This document shows positions 59,872 to 64,000 of a DNA stretch of 64,000 nt, one piece after another. The DNA lies in contig NZ_JAAXMM010000002.1 of assembly GCF_012276985.1 (NCBI RefSeq), positions 405,817-469,816 on the forward strand. The letters are read 5' to 3'. The notes beneath the pieces were generated by a model. The model did not search any database and was not told where the DNA came from. It saw only the letters and a program-made list of their open reading frames with translations. The stretch is from Agrobacterium sp. a22-2. GTDB lineage: Bacteria; Pseudomonadota; Alphaproteobacteria; Rhizobiales; Rhizobiaceae. Positions within the stretch are counted from its first letter, which is position 1. The number at the start of each line of letters is the position of its first letter. A program made the translations under genes and the position numbers.

Positions 59872-62208
59872 TCATATCCTCTTCAGCCGTTCCACCGCCA
59901 TCAGCACCCTCTCGGGGGTTGCCGGTGCGTCGAGCCTTGGGCAATGCTTGTAGTCCGCTACGCTGGCCACCGCCATGGAGAGGGCTTCGAGTACGGAATT
60001 GGCCAGCATGAAGGGCGGTTCACCGACGGCCTTGGAGCGGCCGATGGTCGGCTCGGCATTCTGCGACCAGTCGGCCAGCTTGACGTTGAAGATTTTTGGC
60101 CGGTCGGAGGCAAGCGGGATCTTGTAGGTCGAGGGGGCATGGGTGCGCAGGCGACCCTTGCCGTCCCACCACAGTTCCTCCGTCGTCAGCCAGCCCATGC
60201 CCTGCACGAAGCCGCCTTCGATCTGGCCGATATCGATGGCCGGGTTCAGCGAGCGGCCGACATCGTGCAGGATATCGGTGCGCTCCATCAGGTATTCGCC
60301 GGTCAGCGTGTCGACCGACACTTCCGAGCAGGAGGCGCCATAGGCAAAATAATAGAAGGGCGTGCCGCGACCCGATGCCCGGTCCCAATGGATCTTCGGC
60401 GTCTTGTAGAAACCGGCCGCTGATAGCTGGACGCGGCCGAAATAGGCGTGCCGAACGAATTCGGGGAAGGGGATCTCGTCCGCCCCGACGCGGATGCGGT
60501 TGGGCAAGAACTGCACATCGTCGGCGGTGACACCGTATTTTTCGACGGCGAAGGCGACCAGCCGTTCCTTGATTTGCCGGGCGGCATCATAGGCCGCCAT
60601 GCCGTTGAGGTCGGAGCCGGAGGAGGCGGCGGTGGCCGAGGTATTTGGCACCTTGCCGGTCGTCGTCGCGGTGATCTTGACCCGTTCGATGTCGACCTGG
60701 AAGGCATCGGCCAGCACCTGGGCGACCTTGGTATAGAGACCCTGGCCCATTTCGGTGCCGCCGTGGTTCAGGTGGATCGAGCCATCCTGATAGACATGCA
60801 CCAGGGCGCCGGCCTGGTTGAAGGCGGTCAGCGTGAAGGAGATGCCGAATTTCACCGGCGTCAGGGCGATGCCCTTCTTGATGATCCGGCTCGACGCATT
60901 GAAGTCGAGGATCGCCTTTCGGCGGGCCTGATAGTCGGACGAGGTCTCCAGCTCCTCGACCACCTGGGCGATGATATTGTCCTCGACCAGCTGGTGATAG
61001 GGCGTGATGTCTCGGCCCGAGCCCGCCTCGCCGTAAAAATTCGCCTTGCGGATCTCCAGCGGATCCTTGCCCAGCGCATAGGCGATTTCCTCGATCACCC
61101 GTTCCGCCCCCAGCATGCCCTGCGGCCCGCCGAAGCCGCGATAGGCGGTGTTGGAGACCGTGTGGGTCTTCAGGGGCTGCGAGGTCAACAGCACATGCGG
61201 ATAGAAATAGCTGCTGTCGGCATGGAACAGGGCGCGGTCGGTCACCGGGCCTGAGAGATCGGCGGAATAGCCGCAGCGGGCGGCGAAATTGGCGGCAAGC
61301 GCATGAATGCGGCCGTCGCTGTTATAGGCCACGTCGAAATCCATCCGGAAGTCGTGGCGCTTGCCGGTCATGGTCATGTCCTCGTCCCGGTCGGGGCGGA
61401 ACTTGACGGCGCGGTTGAGCTTCTTGGCAGCGATCGCGGCAAGGGCTGCAAACTGGTTGCCCTGGGTTTCCTTGCCGCCGAAGCCGCCGCCCATGCGCCG
61501 CACGTTGACGGTCACCGCATGAGACGGAATGTCGAGCACATGGCCGACGACATGCTGGATTTCCGAGGGGTGCTGGGTCGAGGACCACACGGTGATGTCG
61601 TCATCCTCGCCGGGGATCGCCATGGCGATATGGCTTTCCAGGTAGAAATGCTCCTGGCCGCCGATGCGCATCTGGCCTTTCAGGCGATGCTCGGCCTTGT
61701 CGAGTTCGGCTTCCGGCTCGCCGCGCTTCAGCGTCATGCCCGGCGTCACCACCGCGGCGCCGTATTGCAGCGCGCCGTCGATATCGCTCCAGTGCGGCAG
61801 GTCCTGGTATTCGACCTTGGCGAGCCTTGCCGCGCGGCGGGCCTGATCGCGGGTCTCGGCGATCACGGCAAAGATCGGCTGGCCGTGGAACTGGACCTTG
61901 TCTTCGGCGAGCAGTGGCTCGTCGTGATGGCCGCCGGAGGAGACGTCGTTGACGCCAGGCACATCCTTGCCGGTCACCACCCAGACGACGCCGGGCGCGG
62001 CGCGCACCGCCGAGAGATCCATCGACAGGATAGTCGCGTGCGCACGATCCGCCATGCCCAGCGCACCATGCAGCAGGCCGGCCGGTTCCGGAATATCGTC
62101 GATATATTCGGCACTTCCGGCCACATGCTTATGGGCTGAATCATGGCGCTGCGCGGCGTGCATCGGGCCGTTGATATACTTGTACTGCTCGTAAGCCGCC
62201 TTATCCAT
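59872..62208 (-). CDS. xdhB: Xanthine dehydrogenase molybdopterin-binding subunit XdhB
   Basis: A 778-aa large subunit that oxidises hypoxanthine or xanthine to urate. Moco motifs are MGGGFGGKE, the QEHFYLE block, AYRGFGGPQ, NHGGTEMGQG and a C-terminal KAVGEPPFMLA with the catalytic Glu. GGAGG precedes the ATG. Full length. The [2Fe-2S]/FAD subunit XdhA is normally next to it, but none is found up to the window end. Confidence 0.96.
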   Translation of the reverse strand: MDKAAYEQYKYINGPMHAAQRHDSAHKHVAGSAEYIDDIPEPAGLLHGALGMADRAHATILSMDLSAVRAAPGVVWVVTGKDVPGVNDVSSGGHHDEPLLAEDKVQFHGQPIFAVIAETRDQARRAARLAKVEYQDLPHWSDIDGALQYGAAVVTPGMTLKRGEPEAELDKAEHRLKGQMRIGGQEHFYLESHIAMAIPGEDDDITVWSSTQHPSEIQHVVGHVLDIPSHAVTVNVRRMGGGFGGKETQGNQFAALAAIAAKKLNRAVKFRPDRDEDMTMTGKRHDFRMDFDVAYNSDGRIHALAANFAARCGYSADLSGPVTDRALFHADSSYFYPHVLLTSQPLKTHTVSNTAYRGFGGPQGMLGAERVIEEIAYALGKDPLEIRKANFYGEAGSGRDITPYHQLVEDNIIAQVVEELETSSDYQARRKAILDFNASSRIIKKGIALTPVKFGISFTLTAFNQAGALVHVYQDGSIHLNHGGTEMGQGLYTKVAQVLADAFQVDIERVKITATTTGKVPNTSATAASSGSDLNGMAAYDAARQIKERLVAFAVEKYGVTADDVQFLPNRIRVGADEIPFPEFVRHAYFGRVQLSAAGFYKTPKIHWDRASGRGTPFYYFAYGASCSEVSVDTLTGEYLMERTDILHDVGRSLNPAIDIGQIEGGFVQGMGWLTTEELWWDGKGRLRTHAPSTYKIPLASDRPKIFNVKLADWSQNAEPTIGRSKAVGEPPFMLANSVLEALSMAVASVADYKHCPRLDAPATPERVLMAVERLKRI

Positions 62209-62705
62209 GGAACGGGCCTCCTTCTTCTACCCTCCCCTTGAGGGGGAGGGTCGGAGCGAAGCTCCGGGGTGGGGTGATCTGCCCGAAGCGCGAGGTTTGC
62301 CTGCTGCTCGTCTACCGCTGCAAAGATCGTGTCGAGTACGGCTTCGAATTCGTCCATGACCTCGGCATTCCAAAAACGGATGACCCGATATCCCTGGCGC
62401 TCCAGGAAAGCGGTGCGCTCGATGTCGTGCCTCGCCGACTCATCCCGCGCATGCTGGCTGCCGTCCAGTTCGATCACCAGGCCGATCTGATGGCAGGCAA
62501 AGTCCGCGATGTAGCGACCGATCTGCACCTGCCGCCGAAAATGGGTTCCCTCGATCGGGACACGCCAGAGATGGCGCCACAGCTTGCGCTCGGCATCGGT
62601 CGCCGATGCCCGCAAGCGGCGGGCACTGGTACGCTTGAACCGATCAAGCGATGACGGCGGCTTTGCCATCGGGAGAGGCCCCGGTTGGGAGGGTTTGTCG
62701 GGCAT
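61974..62705 (-). CDS. DUF559 endonuclease-like protein extended into xdhB
   Basis: A DUF559 domain (restriction-endonuclease fold; RRLRASATDAERKLWRHLW, IADFACHQIGLVIELDG, RDAHDIERTAFLERQGYRVIRFWNAEV) of about 120 residues is real. The frame then runs through a palindromic repeat (62231-62280, read as HPTPELRSDPPPQGEG) and on into xdhB in another frame until 61974. The last about 75 codons overlap xdhB and are probably not a natural tail. The start may be ATG 62705 or 62669. Confidence 0.6.
   Translation of the reverse strand: MPDKPSQPGPLPMAKPPSSLDRFKRTSARRLRASATDAERKLWRHLWRVPIEGTHFRRQVQIGRYIADFACHQIGLVIELDGSQHARDESARHDIERTAFLERQGYRVIRFWNAEVMDEFEAVLDTIFAAVDEQQANLALRADHPTPELRSDPPPQGEGRRRRPVPWIRRLTSSTSISTARCTPRSAMIQPISMWPEVPNISTIFRNRPACCMVRWAWRIVRTRLSCRWISRRCAPRPASSGW
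62231..62280. repeat. Palindromic repeat between xdhB and the DUF559 gene
   Basis: CCTCCCCTTGAGGGGGAGG followed by GGAGCGAAGCTCC and GGGGTGGGGTGATCT. It is the same kind of element as at 62765 and 63958. It lacks a stop in the DUF559 frame and so prolongs that gene into xdhB. Confidence 0.7.
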
Positions 62706-62764
62706 TTATAGAACAGGAGAATGGCGTAAATCACAACCGGCGGATGATCCGGTTAATGTCCCTG

Positions 62765-62823
62765 GTCACCCCCACCCGCCGCTGCGCGGCGACCTCCCCC
62801 CTCAAGGGGGAGGTGGAGTCCGC
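62765..62823. repeat. Palindromic repeat upstream of the DUF559 gene
   Basis: CACCCCCACCCGCCGCTGCGCGGCG and CTCCCCCCTCAAGGGGGAGG form nested palindromes. It joins the duplicated gene tail on its right. Confidence 0.65.
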
Positions 62824-62824
62824 C

Positions 62825-63052
62825 TTAACGCCCCGGTCGTCCCGTCTTGCCCTTGGTCTTCTTCTGCCGCTTGACGTCGCCGGCGTCCTCGGTGGAGCCG
62901 GCACGGATGATGGATCCGCAGGGCGAGCCGGAGAGGCGGCGGCAGTAGATCCTCGGGTCAAGCCCGAGGATGACGGCGGGGAGGGAGGGGCTTGCCCCTC
63001 ATCCGCCCTGCCGGGCACCTTCTTCCCGCGGGCGGGGAGAAGGGACTCGCGG
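62825..63052 (-). pseudogene. Frameshifted duplicate of the 3' end of the right-edge gene
   Basis: On the minus strand this encodes SIIRA...TEDAGDVKRQKKTKG and ends GKTGRPGR-stop, the same tail as the gene at 63518-64000. 51 bases (62841-62891 and 63534-63584) are identical. Upstream of the tail the frame breaks: an in-frame TGA interrupts it before the SLLPARG repeat, and the DEGQAPPS reading shifts frame. It has no start or promoter of its own and lies directly after the 153-aa membrane gene. Confidence 0.6.
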
Positions 63053-63059
63053 CGGGCGC

Positions 63060-63521
63060 TTATGGCGAAGGCGCGGGGCGGTTGAGCAGAAGTCCGACAT
63101 AGATGGCACCCCAGAGGGCACCCGCGGCAAAGCCGATGGCGGCGTAGAGTGGCTCAAGACCGGGTGGGGAAAAGTAGGTGTCTACGATCGACACCCAGGC
63201 CAGGAAACCGCCGCTGGCGAGGCCGCCGACGAGGATTTCCAGGATATACAGGCCGCGTCTGGTCAGTCGTCCAGCCAGCAGGGCATGGGCGATCAGGCCG
63301 GCGATGAGGGCCGGGGCGAGGAGGATCGGGTAGAGGATGGCAAGACTGAGCCACCAGTCAGCATCGAGCCCCAAGCCGCGACCGTGGCTGATCGAAACGA
63401 CGTTCATATAGATTTCCGCAACCCCGTAGAGCAGCAGGTCCGTCAGGGCCAGGGCGAGCATGGCCCTTACGGCATTCGGTCTGGGGGCGGCGACATTCGG
63501 TCTGGGAGCGGCCTCGCTCAT
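63060..63521 (-). CDS. Small membrane protein of unknown function
   Basis: A 153-aa protein with about four hydrophobic helices (AMLALALTDLLLYGVAEIYM; WLSLAILYPILLAPALIAGLIAHALL; LYILEILVGGLASGGFLAWV; AAIGFAAGALWGAIYVGLLL). It starts at the ATG at 63521, which overlaps the stop of the right-edge gene (TGATG-type junction), so the two are coupled. I do not recognise the family. A duplicated copy of the upstream gene tail flanks its other side. Confidence 0.7.
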   Translation of the reverse strand: MSEAAPRPNVAAPRPNAVRAMLALALTDLLLYGVAEIYMNVVSISHGRGLGLDADWWLSLAILYPILLAPALIAGLIAHALLAGRLTRRGLYILEILVGGLASGGFLAWVSIVDTYFSPPGLEPLYAAIGFAAGALWGAIYVGLLLNRPAPSP

Positions 63522-64000
63522 CGGCCCGGCCGGCCCGTCTTGCCCTTGGTCTTCTTCTGCCGCTTGACGTCGCCGGCGTCCTCGTAGGAACCGACGCCGG
63601 ATTTGGCGCGGATGATGGGTTTGGGATCGGAGGTGGATCCTCGGGTCGGGCCTGAGGATGGCGGCTCGGAGGGTGGGGCCTGCCCCTCATCCACCCTGCC
63701 GGGCACCTTCTCCCCGCGGGCGGGGAGAAGGGACTCGTCGCGCACGCCCGGCTTCGGTTTGTCCGGGAGCTTGCCGGGGACCGGTTTTTCGGTGCGGCCG
63801 ACGGTCATTTCGTCGAGGGTGTTCTTGCGGAACAGCGAGGAGGTGTCGCGGCCGCCCTCGGCGCGGCCGGGGATCTGGCCCTCGCGGCGCACGGGGACGG
63901 CCATGTCCGTGCCCGGACCCATGTTGTCGAGATCGGGTTTGGCGAAATAGCTGGCTTTACCCGCCCCTTGAGGGGGAGGGGCGGACCGCAGGTCCGGGGT
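63518..64000 (-). CDS. 3' part of an unidentified gene, with in-frame palindromic repeats
   Basis: The last 160 codons of a minus-strand gene whose start lies beyond the window. The reading frame is open throughout. It contains KASYFAKPDLDNMGPGTDMAVPVRREG and DTSSLFRKNTLDEMTVGRTEKPVPGKL as real-looking sequence, an in-frame edge palindrome (read as SAPPPQGAG), a second element read as SLLPARGEKVPGRVDEGQAPPS and a third read as PSSGPTRGSTSD. It ends VKRQKKTKG...GRPGR. The tail is probably disordered. I cannot name the protein. Confidence 0.6.
   Translation of the reverse strand, partial: TPDLRSAPPPQGAGKASYFAKPDLDNMGPGTDMAVPVRREGQIPGRAEGGRDTSSLFRKNTLDEMTVGRTEKPVPGKLPDKPKPGVRDESLLPARGEKVPGRVDEGQAPPSEPPSSGPTRGSTSDPKPIIRAKSGVGSYEDAGDVKRQKKTKGKTGRPGR
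63958..64000. repeat. Palindromic repeat at the window edge, inside a reading frame
   Basis: CCGCCCCTTGAGGGGGAGG and GGACCGCAGGTCC form palindromes like those at 62231. The minus-strand gene reads through it without a stop. Confidence 0.65.

Noticed and set aside
59531..59944. 137-codon minus-strand frame across the xdhB-xdhC gap
   Set aside because: It consists of translated palindromic repeat and overlaps xdhB out of frame, with no ribosome site.

Overview
The window reads as a chromosomal segment of an alphaproteobacterium of the order Rhizobiales, most likely Rhizobiaceae. The grounds are high G+C coding sequence, rhizobial-type GC-rich palindromic intergenic repeats, an AraC-type PobR beside pobA, a PreTA/HydA pyrimidine catabolic set with a RutR-like regulator, and a PuuD-type cytochrome-linked urate oxidase. 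There is no phage, IS element, rRNA or CRISPR array. The only RNA gene found is a tRNA-Arg(CCG).

Left third (1-22.8 kb). A reductive pyrimidine-degradation locus holds preT-preA (dihydropyrimidine dehydrogenase), hydA (dihydropyrimidinase) and an M20 N-carbamoyl-beta-alanine amidohydrolase, with a LysE-type exporter inside the operon and a divergent RutR-like TetR regulator. RutR-like operator palindromes lie at 4276-4291 and 12760-12775. Interspersed are an SDR/AraC pair, a CHASE-PAS-GGDEF-EAL protein, pobR/pobA, an Lrp regulator facing a threonine-dehydratase-like enzyme, a small DUF2325 cluster, a DUF423/truncated-globin pair, a secreted trypsin-like protease, an unrecognised 231-aa protein and a serine recombinase.

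Middle (21.6-44 kb). A probable mannoside locus contains an AGE-family epimerase, a GT4 glycosyltransferase fused to a large C-terminal domain, and GH130. It is followed by tRNA-Arg, a MarR regulator, the ATP-grasp/alpha-E/transglutaminase trio with a J-domain-like protein, an RhlE-type helicase, an AlkC-type glycosylase with a C-terminal Ig-like domain, a WYL regulator, an MttB-family methyltransferase without pyrrolysine, and a 1378-aa hybrid histidine kinase. Then come the two halves of MnmC as separate head-to-head genes.

Right third (44-64 kb). An almost complete purine/ureide catabolic region. A plus-strand run holds DUF1045, puuE, uraD, alc, a MntA/HepT-like toxin-antitoxin pair, allA, hiuH and a phosphoesterase. 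Minus-strand guaD-puuD and xdhB-xdhC complete it. Together these cover guanine to xanthine to urate to 5-hydroxyisourate to OHCU to allantoin to allantoate to ureidoglycolate to glyoxylate. Only the small xanthine dehydrogenase subunit (xdhA) is not seen. The last 5 kb is rich in palindromic repeats, some of them read in frame as protein, and in a duplicated gene tail.
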